DNA of 64,000 nucleotides from Liolophura sinensis (lineage: Eukaryota; Mollusca; Polyplacophora; Chitonida; Chitonidae). The stretch lies in NCBI RefSeq assembly GCF_032854445.1, contig NC_088300.1:75199005-75263004 (forward strand), given 5' to 3'. Both the position numbers and the translations under genes were made by a program. Positions 12,634 to 27,200 of this stretch are shown one piece after another. The notes under the pieces were generated by a model, which did no database searches, had not been told where the DNA came from, and saw only the letters and a list, made by a program, of their open reading frames with translations. The stretch's first letter is position 1; each line of letters begins with the position of its first letter.

Positions 12634-15176
12634 CTGAATATTCAGAGGGCTGGTCCCTTGTTGACCTCTACAGAACTTGCCTAACTGAATTAGGAAGAGG
12701 CCATGAGGCAGACTTGGCACACTACCACTGTGCTGCTGGCTGGCTCATATACACTGGTCATTTCTGAGCAATTCTGCTGGGTAGCATTTGAATGCCTTAC
12801 ACTTCCCATAAGCAACATTACTGTTGGAATTTCACAAGGCAAATGATGTAACCTTAGACAATATTTGTCAGCTTTCTTGTCACCATGAACTTTCCATTCA
12901 ATTTTCATTCTTCAAAGGAAAAGGAAAGTGCTTTTATGTTTTGCTATTGAATTATTTGGAATGTTGCCAAATTTATCGCACAGCAAAAGGCATCTCAAAG
13001 CAAAGACTAATTAACTAGTACCGGACAGCACAGGCCAATCAGCTACTGGTTCAAGGACACCAACCCTTTCTAGAAATATCTCCTTCCAGGTTCCAATCTT
13101 ATTGGTCAACATTATATCCCACTGGCATATTTTCATCTCATCTTGAGATATGTTCCCAGTTACTCAAGTAATCCTTACATAAATCCTTGGATACATATAC
13201 TAGTAAATATAATTGATCTATTCTATTTCAGAGTGGCAAATAATTCAGACTTCAGACTTCTTACTTCAGACCTACTCCTGCTGATTATGTGAAACTGAAC
13301 AGATCACCAGAGCAGAGTCTCGGACCAACCACAGAAACATGTGCAACAGGTCAAACATCACAAGACCACGTAAAAACTGGTCAGACCAAGAATTGGACCA
13401 TGTAAAAACTGGTCAAACTAATGACAATATCATGTAAAAATCTAATCAAACCAATGACAAGACCAAGTAAATTCTGATCAAACCAATGACAACACCATGT
13501 AAAATAGGTCAAACCAATCGCAAGACCATGTAAAACCCGGTCAGAAAAAGAATAGGACCTTGTCAAACAGATCAAAGGCCAGATCATGGGAAACTGGTCA
13601 GACCAAAGACTATGTGAACCTGGTCAGAAAAACCACAAGACCACCCACATGAAGTTGGTGAAACTTCAGGGCAAAACCATGTGAAAACTGGTCAGACAAG
13701 TCCACAGAATGAAGGAATGATTATGGTTTAAGGCGACTTTGGTAAATTCTGCAGCCATATCAAGGCATCAAACAAAAGTCAAAAGACCATGCACAACTGG
13801 TCAGACCAATGACATGTTTATGCCAAACTAGTCAAATCAATCAAGGGTAAATATCCCAGTACAGAGGTTTGAAAGATAACATTGTACACTAAAAAACCAG
13901 TTCAATCATGTTGGTCTAACTGGAGATGTTCAGCATGGCACAAGCATTGTTTTCTTTCTGGATAGCAGAAAACCTCTTAGACAAGGTACTGTTGCACCTG
14001 TCAATGACGTGCGCAAACATGTTCACATCCAAGAAATCAGCCTGCCACCAATCTTTATAATAAGGAGCAAGTGACTGACCCTGTCAAAGACCATTAGAAT
14101 CTTGGCCAGTCTTTAGAGTATAGGCTTTTGGTTCCCCCAGCAACATGCTGAGCAAACCAGATAAGTTTTATCAGTTTAAGTTAAGTGATAGTCAAGTTAG
14201 GGCATGCTGACACCACCTCACTAGGAGCCTCTAAACTGTATGTCCACTCTACCCATCCTGTCTGTAATGAACCACTAAAACAACCTTACAATCCCCATGG
14301 CAATTAAAAATAAAATGCACCCTTGAATAGCAGTCATTCATTCATAGTTTTGCTTTCATGTCATAGGTGTCATACATTACTCTGCACTGTAAATCTGCAT
14401 CCAAAGGATCTGGATTCACATCAATGGGGTGAAGGTGACATTAAGGCACATACATTGCCAGAGGGGGGAAAAATGCTGACAGTTTCACTGCTATCAAGCA
14501 ATCACCATGAATGGCTAAATTTGCCTCAGGTCCAATATTGCACCAAATTAAGTAGTGTAAAAGAATTTTGCCACCATATTTAAAATAGCTTGCAATTTGC
14601 ACTTTTCAAGAAAAGCACTGTCCAAAAAGAATTGTTCAATCACCCAAATAAAAACAAAAGGCTTCCAGCTTTCATCTTGGAAGCCTAAAAATGGTTTGAA
14701 CTACAAATAATACAAGTACATGTTGGAGCTAAATGTACAAGTATACAATGTACAATCACAGAGAAAATGTTCATTTAAAACATGTTTACTAATAACTGTA
14801 CACCTATATGTATGCCTTATTGGCCTTGCGCTTATGGACGTGGAACATCAATATTGGTTGATGGCTGGTAGAAGACTGTCTTTTCGGACACATAGCTTAG
14901 GAGGACTTTTTCCATTATTATTAACTACACACTGAATAAAAAATTGATATCCTGGGTCTCCCTGGAAAGGACACTTACTAAACTGTTACCTGCTCATGAT
15001 TGAATCATTTCTGAGTTAAACACACAGTGATACACTCTGTTGTGAGAAATCACCTGTTCTATACAGGATTTTTTCATTCTGTCATCATTTGTCATGCTTT
15101 GTTTGATACAGTGATTTGATAATTTGTGTGTTTATACAAAGTTACACAACAATAAATCCAAAGCAAAGACACTTAC
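12634..15176 (-). other. Start of SNRNP70 intron 5
   Basis: Contains the 13.34-13.71 kb minisatellite and otherwise AT-rich unique-looking DNA. No coding exon is supported. Confidence 0.7.
13340..13705. repeat. Degenerate minisatellite, unit about 32-36 bp
   Basis: About ten imperfect units of the form GACCATGTAAAAACTGGTCA followed by GACCAATGACAA. Related half-units recur at 13785-13830. It lies below SNRNP70 exon 5 and explains the open minus-strand frame across it, which is not a gene. Confidence 0.85.
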
Positions 15177-15239
15177 CTTTCTTATTGGACCATACACTTC
15201 AAATTCTCGCCTCAGCTTGGATTCACTGGTGTCATAGTT
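15177..15239 (-). CDS. SNRNP70: SNRNP70 exon 5: RRM helix 1
   Basis: This 63-nt exon, phase 0 at both ends, encodes [20 protein letters not shown] plus a final lysine. It is almost identical to human [20 protein letters not shown]. The donor GTAAGT is at 15176-15171 and the acceptor is TTGCAG. It lies 17.8 kb from exon 4. The next exon should begin with HMVYSK-like residues; I did not find it below 15.1 kb. Confidence 0.95.
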
Positions 15240-18200
15240 CTGCAAAGTAACAGTCAAAAGTTATTATTGATAAAAGTATTTTAACACAATAACACCCATT
15301 GGCAGGACATCCATTTTGCAGTGCTATATAGTACTACGCCTGGACCTGACTAATAATCTCACACTGGTTGTTTCATCCTAATGTCCATTGAACCTTAGTG
15401 AGGTTACTGATCTTTTTTTAAAATTTTTTGGGAACCACTACTGTTCTATTGCTTCAATGAAATGGTTCATAAACTTTGTGTCAGTCAATGGACATAAATA
15501 ACCTAACAGTTAATATAATTTGTTTAATTTATGTGTGCATATCACAAATATGGTATTCAGCAAAGGAATGTGATAAGTTCACGCCAGTCACAAAACCAAA
15601 ACTAAGGCCTAGAAAATACAATGGCACTTTTTACTACATGTTTGTAGTTACAGTAATTAGTAAACAATGTCAATACTGGCCACTTATTATTGTAAAACCA
15701 CATCATTTATGCAAACTGAACACACACTTGTTTATCATACACACATACCAAAGGAAGCGTTCAGTGTGTAGACCTGTATTTCTTTTATTTTCAGAATGTG
15801 ATGTGCAAACTTCTGTCTTTGCATGTAATGAAGTTTAAACAATGTATGCATCCATAAAGCAACCCAAAAGAGCTAATGCATAGTATAACTAACATCACAA
15901 AGACAATGATGGTTAGACAGACCTACACTGCTTTGTGTATAATAATGCATAATAAGGAGGCACTGCCATGTGTTCAGTTTTTGGAGTTTTGTGGTTATGC
16001 TGTAGTGCATATGATCTTGTAGGCTGCCACTGACACCTGGTGGAAAAGTGCAACCCTACGTCTAACGTTCATAACGCATTATAGTGTAGAAAGTTGCTAA
16101 AAATAATTATACAAAAAAAAAAAAACATGATTCAAGTATGATCTTGATCAACTTAAACATTATTAATGGCTGATTTTAATGAACAATGGCAGCAACATAA
16201 AACTGAAGTGCCATGCAACAACAGATGTTTTTTACAGATACTTTTCACCCTAGCTTTCCATATAAAAATGCCACACACAACATGAGCACAAAAAAGCAGC
16301 AGTAATGTGTTGCAATGTAACCTGATCATATCAGGAAAAAGTTAAGCATTGCATCTTGATTTCCCTCAAGACTCGGGATTTGCTAGGATCTCTTATTTTT
16401 GGCTGGTGAATAATGTCTCGGAACTCATAAATTGCTTCCTTCATACTTCACTGTGGAGAGGTAATAGCATGGCTTTATAGTTTCTGCTCTGGCCAGCTTT
16501 TTGGCAAAGATACAAAAGGCAATCACACTACATGGATTCCTTTCACACTGGCTTGGCTGTACCCTTCATGAACCTTTGCTACCGATGCCCAGTTCTGGTG
16601 ATATTGAACCACATGTATACATGACCATAATAATGAAACTTAATTTCACATTTCAGCCTTCATGAAGGAGCATGACTGGTCAAACACACCCCATGGCAGT
16701 ACTGGTACAGGTCTGACTGCTCAGACTCTGCCATGTATTTACATGTAGGTAATCTAGTTTGTAATGACCTACCCTACGTACACATTTACACACGCTCACT
16801 GAGGCAGAAGGGTATACTCTTACAATAGCCAGCACACTGTACATATAGTAATTACTCATTTATTCAATCACAAAGGAATTGAGGGAAGATGGCACAACTC
16901 GGCACCCTGTTCCCTTTCCCCTATACCACTTTTCAGTTCGCACCATTGCATAAATGTGTGTCTATAACCTCATCACTAGGACCATGGGACTTTCTATCCC
17001 TTATTGCTGTGGGACACCCACTATCTCTCTGCAGCACTGTAATCTGGCTAGATTCACATATGTGAAACATAATCTGTATAATGTAATTAACCTGCACATG
17101 TTCTTATATCTGTTTACTGACTAAAGATGCAATGCATCCCTGACTACTCAGATTATTACATTTTACTTGCGCAATAGGGCAGCCAAACAAACATCACTTA
17201 TTCTGCATATTCAGGAAGCTAAGTTTTTATACACTGATGAAAAGCACATGCTACTTTCTCCTGGTGATGGATTGCAGACTTGATTACACATAAATCTACA
17301 TGTGGTGTTGCAAGTACACTTTGTGAAGGGGTCCTAAACTAAGAAATACAACTCTAAGAACAGAAAATTTGCCAAAAAAAAAAAAAGAGAAGAAAAATTA
17401 TCCAAATCTAGCTCAGTGGAAAGCAAATGTTACCTGAAGAATCAGGTCTTTGCATAAGGATGCATCAAACACCAAATATGGCTCAGCACCTATTAAGCCT
17501 GACCTATCAGTGAGAAGCACTGCAGGCCTATCAGGTGAAGGAATTTTCCAACAATAAGCTTTTGGCAGTCCGTTGGTCGCATGCAAGACCACGTTTCCAC
17601 TACCAGAGAAAAGAGAAAGTAGCAGGATTTGGTGTGGTATCATTTTACAGCTTGATCCTGTGTAGCCAGTAGCCTTCAGTCAAACAGACAAGTGGTTGGA
17701 GAGGTGTAAAAAGCAAGTAGTGCAACAGTGTCTGTACAGAGATATACATGTAGAACAGAAGACTCCAGAGCTCATCAGCTCAAGCCAGGCCACACACCAG
17801 ATCAATATCAGTCCAGATTACCACTAGTTTGTCAGGGGCCGGACATGCAGAATTTCCTAGGTTCTGATTTGAAGCTTGGCTAACAACTGATTAATGGCTG
17901 AATTCTGTGAGGTATTATTTCAGGATGGCTGTAGGTGAATGTGACAAACATATTCATAAATGCCCTCTGGTTGTGAACATGGAGTAGAGTACAGCTTAGC
18001 GATGGCGCAGGTGCCTTTGTCAAATGCCTAACGAAACCTGGACACTCTTGCTAATCAGTCGGGATCGTCTTAATAAATAAAAGCGTTCATATATCAGTAG
18101 TCTTTGTCTCCAGTTCAAGACATTTTAAACTTGGATCTATCAACAGCTGCATACAACTCTAAGTAATCTGGACACAAAAAGAAATGTATTAAAAACAAGG

Positions 18201-21200
18201 ACAGCTATTGATAGACAGCTATATATATATATATACAGAATATAGATAGTTTTGCATAGGTTAAACAGACCTAAAATTTACATATACCAAAAGCAACTGG
18301 AACTGCAGGATTTCATCATTATGGAAATTACAATTTGTTGCATAAGTATTGCCAACACCTATTACCAATAAGAGCTAGCAGATTTAATTGGGAGCTGATA
18401 TGGTGTAATTTGCTCCAGTTTATTTGCTGAAGGAAAAGGCATCCCTTGCTATCATGTAGATGGCAATGTGGCGAGAAGGTGTTGCCGATCCATTAACGTC
18501 AAATGAACACCTACAAAAATAGCCAACAAACAGGAGTGAACCAATGAGCTGGTTAGTATTGATCCATGCGAAGATCCTCCACCAACCCTGCCATCTGACC
18601 CTAGATTAGGCTAATTCTCCTTAACCTCATTTGAGGATTTTCTACAGAACAGAGAGCTGTCTTTCATCAACAAAGTAAAGAGAATTCATAACCATGCAAT
18701 CACTTTGCACACCATGAAGAAAAAGAGACAGAGAAATAAAAATAAAGTGTATTCCTTTACTAAACTCACTGACTTCTGATGCCACAAGGCTTATTAAATC
18801 CGAAACCTTACTCAGTCTTGGCATTTGTATCAATCCTTGAATGCAAAGCATAAAACATTAAGAAAACCACCATCGATCTGGACAATTATATTTGCCATAC
18901 ATCGGTAATGGATGAAACGGGATACTTTCTTTGGTTTTGCTTTTAACTGGAATGATCCCTTTGTCAATTTATTGCCACACCACTGGCATTCAGTGCAAAA
19001 AGTTAGAAGTAAAAGTGTTAAGATAATCCCTTTCAGCCACCGTTTCTGCATCAACCTGACCCAAATTTCGAGCAGAAGGCAAGTAGTAACAACACCATCA
19101 ATTGCACAGTCTCCCAGAATTTTTCTTATAGGGTACACTGTAGCAAGTTGGACAAATTATAGAGAACTAGATGGAGATTGAGTCTATCTCCATAGGGATC
19201 AACATGTATCTCCGACAGACAATACAATTGATCACCCCACTCCCTATTAACTGAATAACCTCACTTTTCCACTCCACAATGGCATTACAGCCCAAGCCAA
19301 CAAAATAGCCGGGCTCTCAACAAACATGGGCTCCTGCCACCAAACCTCTCCAGACAAGCAGCCACAACTTTAGCAATAAAAGGGCGATGTTGATGTTTCC
19401 AATCAAGTGACGCATAACCTGCTCAGCTCTACCTGGTGGAAGCAGCAATGGACATGGGATTCTGTGCATGTCCGTCAACATTTCTTTAATTTCACCCTCA
19501 CATATATACTCCTGTGGTAGTAACCTTCATACTGAGACGAGAACTCGCCAGAAGCACAGCGGCAGGAGCAGTGGGAGATGGACAAATCACTCATACAGCA
19601 GATCAACAATCACCTTAGAGCCCTGGGACTGAAATATGCATTATTGCTTACAATATCAGAAGTACTATGAAGTGCGCATGCATACAATATTGACGTGGAC
19701 TGAGGTCTCCTGCTAAGTCATCAGTAGATGGCCCGATTGTTATATTCACTGCATATTTGTCACCATTCCAGAGACGCACAGAGTTGGAAAAAAGACTTAT
19801 CCCAAACAACCTGCAAGTCTGTTTGGTTATTTCGGTGGAACAAATTACTCTCTGCCACAGAAGTTGCTTTCCGTTGCTTCATCACAAATTACTACTCTGG
19901 GGGGCTTTCAGGCTGAGCAACACAATGAAATTATTGATTTCATGAGCCCATCTTTTTTATTCTCTGGACAGAGATACACCTAACGCGCTGAGCACAGTCC
20001 GGACTTTTTGCCAAAGAGTTTTGAAAGGCCCATGTTAGGTAGGCAGTCCATCATCAGGGAATGTACTCGAGTCTCCCCTTCGTGTACGACAGTCTTGATT
20101 GGCTGAGCAGCAACTCCTGGGGTAGCAATACTCTCTGAGTTAAATGAAGCTATGATGTCTTCCATTAACTTATGTAACTGGAATGAGATGGACAGCAGAG
20201 TGGATATCTCAAAGAGACAATCAAGGACAGGCTGATGAACCCATGGGAAGCTAGAACATTACCAAAACTCTGCCAACCACCACTATGGCCTTTTAGCCAG
20301 TTAGCCTTTTAGTCATGTGAATGGTTGTTTTTTTGTGTTATTTCTTTTCCCCCCTTGAGCCTAAGGTCTTTCCATTCATGTTGACGAGTTAATGGGTAGA
20401 GGCTTCCATGTAAGTCAATCTGAAACACAAGGCTATAATTGGGAAGGACAACAAGAGGTGCTGCGAGCTTGCAGAGAGGTTTGCTGTCCCCATATGTATC
20501 TGTCAGAGGCCGGCCAGCCCGCCTCTAGTGTGGCTACTGCCCCTATCACAACCTATCCACGGCTATTTACATAGACACACTTGATGAGCATGTGTAAGAG
20601 ATATGTGGGTCTTTAATGTTACCCGGCTTCACAGCTTCCCATCTTATCTACACATAGAGGAGGACAGGCGTGGCCTGTGAAGATAGGCTACACATGGAAT
20701 CAATTGTTTTTCCCCGGTGAGGCAATGATTTCCCTAAACTAATGCATAATCAATGGGAAACTGCAACCTTTCGCGACAGTGCGACACCCACAGACTGTAC
20801 TGCCTCATTGTTTTCGCTGTCCACTGTTTAGACTTAATATATAATTAAGCTGGTGTACACCAAGCTGGCACATGGAGCAGACGGGCTGGCTGGCAGGCGT
20901 CACTGCCGCAGTCACACAGTCAACCCACCACAGCCTCCACACTGCCAGTCACTGGTGAATATTTCAAGCCCATTATCTGTTGATTCAAATATCTAGCTGG
21001 AAGTACTTAGTGCGGAGAAATACGGGCCAACCTGTTTTCCTTGTTCATCTATCAAAGGCTTGTTGGGAGGTATTTGTGACTTGGCAAATGACTACATCAA
21101 TAGTGTCAAGGGCTAACAGTGCTTCACTGCTGGACCATGGCTAAGGGCTAACGGTTCAAATTGAGAAAATTACGGAGACTTGCATTTGCTATTCACCTTA

Positions 21201-24200
21201 TAAGTATCTTTATGCCCTATCCAAGCCCACATATGGAGACCATGTTTACGCCGGTGGGACTACTAGCTACAGCAAGACTGCCGCCTTCACATCAGTCACT
21301 ATGACATCTCTTAGTTCTCACTTCTTAGGATTTCCTTCCTGACAGCATGATTCCTTACAGTGGCCAAACTGCTGGGGTATGTACAACTATTTTCTCCTCC
21401 ACCTGTAGATATCTTATCTTAACTTGCAATGTAACAGCTGATGATAGGCAGGCCTTTGCTGCGACAGTCAAAACACAAACATTGGCTGGCTGGCTTTCTA
21501 GATTTGTGCTTTCACATTTCCCTTCATTTCTGTCAATAAAAGGTGTTTCAAATCAGCAGGTGGTTCTACTGACATTTGATGTTAGCATACCTCTGGTCCC
21601 AGCAGGGGAAATGATCATGTGGTGATGTTACAGGGCCTTATGCCTTTATTCTTGCTGACCCAATATGGTGGATACAAGCCTATGTCATCTATATACTGAG
21701 TTCCGTACACATCTACTGTCATTTGCTGCACTGAATTCACTTGTTAAGTGAAAGGGAACCTGCAGGGCTGTGCCATATTGTGTCTTCAGTCAACATTCTG
21801 ATATGTAATACATGAGGTCTTGAGGCTGGAGAAAAACATCTGGAGAAGGCATTTGGCCATTGTGTCTTCAGTCTGGATATTGCCTCAACCACTATACTGG
21901 CTTCTTCCAGTCGCCTTCCTGAATGGCTGCTTACATGATACTAAATTCAAACAGTCCATCATAATCAACTGCATGCTGCAAAATTTCATCCAAAGAGGGA
22001 ACTAAACTGGTGTATCACGATCCATGATAATTTTTCATCATTGATCTTGCATGTATTAAAAGTATGCTCCTCCCATCAAATTATATAAAATTTGAAGAGC
22101 CAGGTTGTGAAGCGTGTGTAAGTAACTGTTAATGATCAGGATAAGCTGTACAAGAGCCGAGCTTATTAAGGTATGGGATTCATTTAGGGCCTTCCCTGAC
22201 AACAGACATTCACTTCTGGAACAATGACTTATCATGGTATTGTAGTAATCTTCTCTAGGACAGGATGAGAGTCACCATAAACTGATCGCAGCATTTACAA
22301 TTCATGGTGATACTGACAAGATTAAGCCCTAGCCTTGTGATTGTTTTCGGTAGGAAAATTAGCTGGGTGGGCCCAGTCTATCTATGGCAACAAACCTAAT
22401 ACCATAGAACTATTATGGTACATAATTTCATAAACAGAATGTCGGTGTAACATGAACTGTTCAACCTTTGTACAGAACGCTTCTGTTTGTATATAAGCCA
22501 CCTCCCACCCCCAACACACACACATTGCACTTTTGACTTCAGTAATGTTGATTGGTTTAAGCAGTTTTACAGTTTCAAATATTGCAGAAATATAGCTTGA
22601 CCCCCATGAAAACAGACTGGTCGTGTGGTGCTATCAGGTCTATATAGAGATTATCATTACTTCTGTACCCAAGTATGCACAATGAACTTATGACACAGAT
22701 GGGATTACATGAAATGCATTAGCATATCAGCAGCAACGTAGTATCACATGCAGGTGATACAATCATCATGCTCATACAGGGAGTTGGCCACGACAATAGC
22801 ATTTTCATACATAATGTTGAGAGCTCTGAAGTATGCAGTTGGTTTAAGCACAGGTGGCATCAAATTCACAACATCACCAATTGTTCTCTCTCCTTGCTGC
22901 TGTACATATGTGCAACAATAAAATGTGAACAGGTAACTATTTCATGAAATCTGCATCAAACCATATGCAGAATGGCCATGAATACCAGGTCATAATTACC
23001 TTACAGTTCTCCTTTTTTTCCAGTTTTCAGTTTTTCCATAAATTTAGAAGTACAATTATAAGGTCATGCCAAGATATACATGTGTATTTCCCTAAACCAT
23101 GTACTATAATGCTACATACAGAAATGTACAAGTTGTCATGGATTTTTGATGTACAACATGAATAACAGGCCATTTACATTTGCAATGTATTACCTTTATT
23201 GTGTGGTGTACATGTCCATATTTATTTTTAATATTTTTAAACAACCGTGGATACCTGCAAAATTTGATTTCCGTTTCTGTACTTATGGACATCCTTGAAT
23301 ATCTTAAAGATACAGACAAACTTTAAAGGAGAAGAAAATTTTTAAAAATGACACTATAGGCTGAAAAGAGTACATTTTTTGCTATCTGGTGGTGCCTGCT
23401 ACATAATTTTGCGATTTTTCCTCGCCATACATGTAAAGCCTGAAAACAGCAAAGCTGGTATAAATTGCCGAGTCTGTTGCATCCTCCACCTTTAACACCA
23501 TGTAATTTATGGTGGGGGGTGGGTGACTTTCAACCAATGAGTCATTAAAACTGCCAGCTTGTTAGTGTGAACTCAGAACCTACGTCCAGTAATCCGGTTT
23601 CCCAATCATCATGCAGAAACGAACTGTACTGTTCACTACCTTCTGGAAAGAAGAGTTCTACCAGAAATGTACAAACTGCACTTCAGAAGTTTCCGACAGC
23701 AATTCTCCTCCTAACACAGAAGACTTCAGGACTAGGTTCTTAGGCAAAATGGAGTTGCCCACAGCAGATTTTGGCGATGACTTTATAATTTATCATCTTG
23801 AGATACATATTAGAATTTTTTTATGGCATGCGCCTGCAAGGAAATGCATACTCTTTTCAATGGTATTTGATTGGAATTTAAATTTTCTTCTCCTTTAAAG
23901 CCTTGACAACACACATTCACCTTACTGAAAACTGGTTCTTTCAACATCCGAATCACAGTTAAGCAAACCGGTAAATCGAACTTATAGAATGACAGAACTT
24001 ATTGATGTCCTCTGAATGTAGAGTGAGTGAGTGCTTGGGGTTTAACGTCGTTCTCAACAATTTTTCAGTCATATGACGACGAAGGAATCATTAGGGTGCA
24101 TGCACGTGTAATGTGCCTCCTTGTTGCAGGACGGATTTCCACCGCTCTTTTATTTAGTGCTGCATCACTGAGACGACTTACCGAAGGCAAGTAAGCCGCC

Positions 24201-27200
24201 CCGCCCGAGCCATTATACTGATACGGGTCAACCAGTCGTTGCACTATCCCCTTCATGCTGAACGCCAAGCGAGGAAGTTACAACTTCCTCTTTTAAAGTC
24301 TTAGGTGTGACTCGACCAAGGATTGATCCTGGATCTACCGGTCCCGAAGCGGACGCTCTACCAACTGTGCTATCCGGGCCGGTCTGAATGTAGAACCATG
24401 ACATTTACAACATACCAGTTGCTTAACTTGCTAGACTTTTAAATTCAAAAAAATTAATATTACCAAAACAACCAAAAAAAACCCCCAAACCTTTCATTAT
24501 TTTAATGTTCAGCAAGTTTGTCAATCAACACTATCATAATCCTTGTGATGAAAAATAGATATTTCTCATGAAAGGTTGAGAAAGAAGTTTAATTTCCTAA
24601 AAAATGTTTGGGGGGTCTGGAATATTTGTAGATCATGTGAATAACAACTAGTCTGCACTAAGTGGTTACAAAACAAACTTCCTATAACCACAAAAAGGGG
24701 TGGGGCACAGCTTTTCTAGTTATGCAGAAATATTCAGAATCACATCTACACATTCAAACCTTAAGAACGTCCAAAATCTGTTAAATCAGGTAGAAATGAA
24801 AAACATAAACCACTGTTCTTAAAAAAATCAGCTAATGACAACAGTGGAAAGAAAGGGTGTAATAAATTTCAACAGTCTTAATCAGTTTTTGAGAGATCTT
24901 GCTCAAGTGATTACACCACACATACACCCACAGAGACAGGTGCACATCAAGATGCCACCATTACATCTGCAAAGGAACATAACAAGCTGGCCTGCTTGGA
25001 GAATGTGAACAAATTTTGAGAACAATTTGATTGTTACGTTTGGATTCAGACTGAACTATTCTTTAACACTTACATGTATCTAGACAACATAAAAAAAAAG
25101 CAATAATAAAAATAAAAAATGAACACTGGCAAAATCTGACATCGTTTCAGTAGACAACGAAGCAAAAACACGGTTTAACTAACATCTTGTTTCAAATACA
25201 TGTTAATATCTAAAAACGACAACGCATTTATAGCCAAAATGTACTGTTTTCCTTAGTGGAGAGGGAGTTGAATTCGCCATTTGACGTCAACGGTGAGAGG
25301 CTAAGCAGATTTATCACTGTACAATCTCCTGATCTGGTGGGAGGAAGGGCAGTAGCCAGATCACTCTCCCACTGCCAGTATCACATATATGCAAATGAGG
25401 AAGTGTATGTGCATTATCAAGTGTGTTAAGCATTGGGGCACTTTTCCCTGAACTTAAGCAGGGTATCTTGAAGCACAAGTAGATACCAACTGCAGATGAT
25501 TGAAGGTGAGATACATGTGTATTATTCCCATCTTAGTCCCTCATAACGAGCACAACACAATATTAAATCACAGGTAGGAGTTCACCAGGAATGGTGAAAA
25601 TGTCACTGATGAAACCTTCGCTGGCTATCAGCACACTGAGAAAACATTTCACAACATCTTATACACTAACTTAAATATGAAATCATCAATGTCTTCATTA
25701 AATACATGTACCTTTTAGTTTTGTACATGTAGGTGAGTGAGAAATCCAATACCTTCAATGATGTCAAAACGATTTCCTGCCCTTATAAAAAAAAAAACAA
25801 TTTCCTGCCCTTATCAAAAAAAAAAACATTTCCCATTATATTACAAAAAAAAAGGGTGTCTCAGAAATAACACAGAACTAAAATTCTATAATAGCTGGTA
25901 ACATGTACAACACTTACTGGTTAACAATATGCTTTTTAAGTTCCATGGAGAATACTGAACAACAGCCACTGTCACCAAACTCCCATTATGACTCACATTA
26001 ATGGTTAACTGCCAAAGGGACTTCTAACTTATTTAACTTCCAGAGCAAATTAACACCATTTAATGACCACAGCCATGATATTTTGTTTGTCCGATGTTAC
26101 GATCAACAGTGTTATTAGAATTATTTTTTGATAAATAATGGAAATGGACTTACAAGGCCTGAATCCTCCATTTGCACTACTGAACCAATAGGAAAGATTA
26201 TTACCAAGAAGATGGAATCCCACATGTCTAACTTTCCACTCCCTGGGCACACATGTGTTATAACTCTATAGATTTGGTACTGATAACCATGTTCAGGTCA
26301 ATGATCAGGTATCAGTTTCATGCTTTGTGTCCACAGACTTTATTCACAAAAGACAATGCTGAATGCAGCTGATCTTCTAGAGCTGCCCAGTGTTTTCTTG
26401 TAAAACCGCCAGTAGCTTGCTCATCATGCCCATATGGCTTTGCCTCGTGCATAGCTGTACAGCACGTATGGGATAGCCAACCTAGCACACCAGTCCAGAA
26501 CAGTTTTATCAACATATCCATTTCTGTGTTTGTTAGTAACCCTATTTAAATTCACAAGCACAAAGGTGTTTGAATTTGGTTCTGCTGTAGTAATATTACC
26601 ACTAATATAAAAGCATTTCTGTTTTTCTCTAGGATATATAGACCCTGTTTTGTGAACGTAATTAAATCCAATTTCTTGTGGCCCACATGTATTTTAATAT
26701 TCATGGAAGTGTTAAAATATTCTTCCACTGTGGCTGCGTCCTGTTATACCTGAGAGGTATACACAGAGGAATGGACTTCAGTATGCTTTAGAAATCATCT
26801 TGATAAATACAAGTCTGATAGAAAAGCTGACAAAATATTTCCACAGCCTGATAGTTATTCCACAGGTTATTTCTAGCGTCTATTGATCGCTTGAAATTGG
26901 TTTCCATTTAATGTGTATTCTCCAAAGTCAGTTTTGGACGTCATAAATATACACACTTCCAGCTAAATTCAACTGGCTACATTATATTCCCTCACTAACT
27001 GTATAATCTATTAATACCAAGCCAACAGTGGCTGAATCCCCTACATTATGCCACATCACTGTTGCCAAGTTATCACCATTTGGCAATACACTGTCTCCCC
27101 AAAGGATAACCAGCCTTTTTTTCTCCTTTTTTTCCACTGACAACTTTCCACCCCCAACCTGGGCATTAAGTCAACACTTGCGACAGCACACAAGTCATAC

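Noticed and set aside
13381-13587. Minus-strand frame of 68 codons with hydrophobic repeats
   Set aside because: It is a by-product of the minisatellite; the apparent protein repeat follows the DNA unit.
15476-15838. 120-codon plus-strand frame
   Set aside because: AT-rich composition, no splice sites at its ends, no recognisable domain, and it lies in intron 4 on the opposite strand.
24065-24268. 67-codon minus-strand frame ([20 protein letters not shown]...)
   Set aside because: It lies wholly within the SINE body and is non-coding retroelement sequence.
24290-24382. A tRNA gene on the minus strand
   Set aside because: A and B boxes are present but they belong to a SINE head flanked by target duplications; the cloverleaf is degraded.
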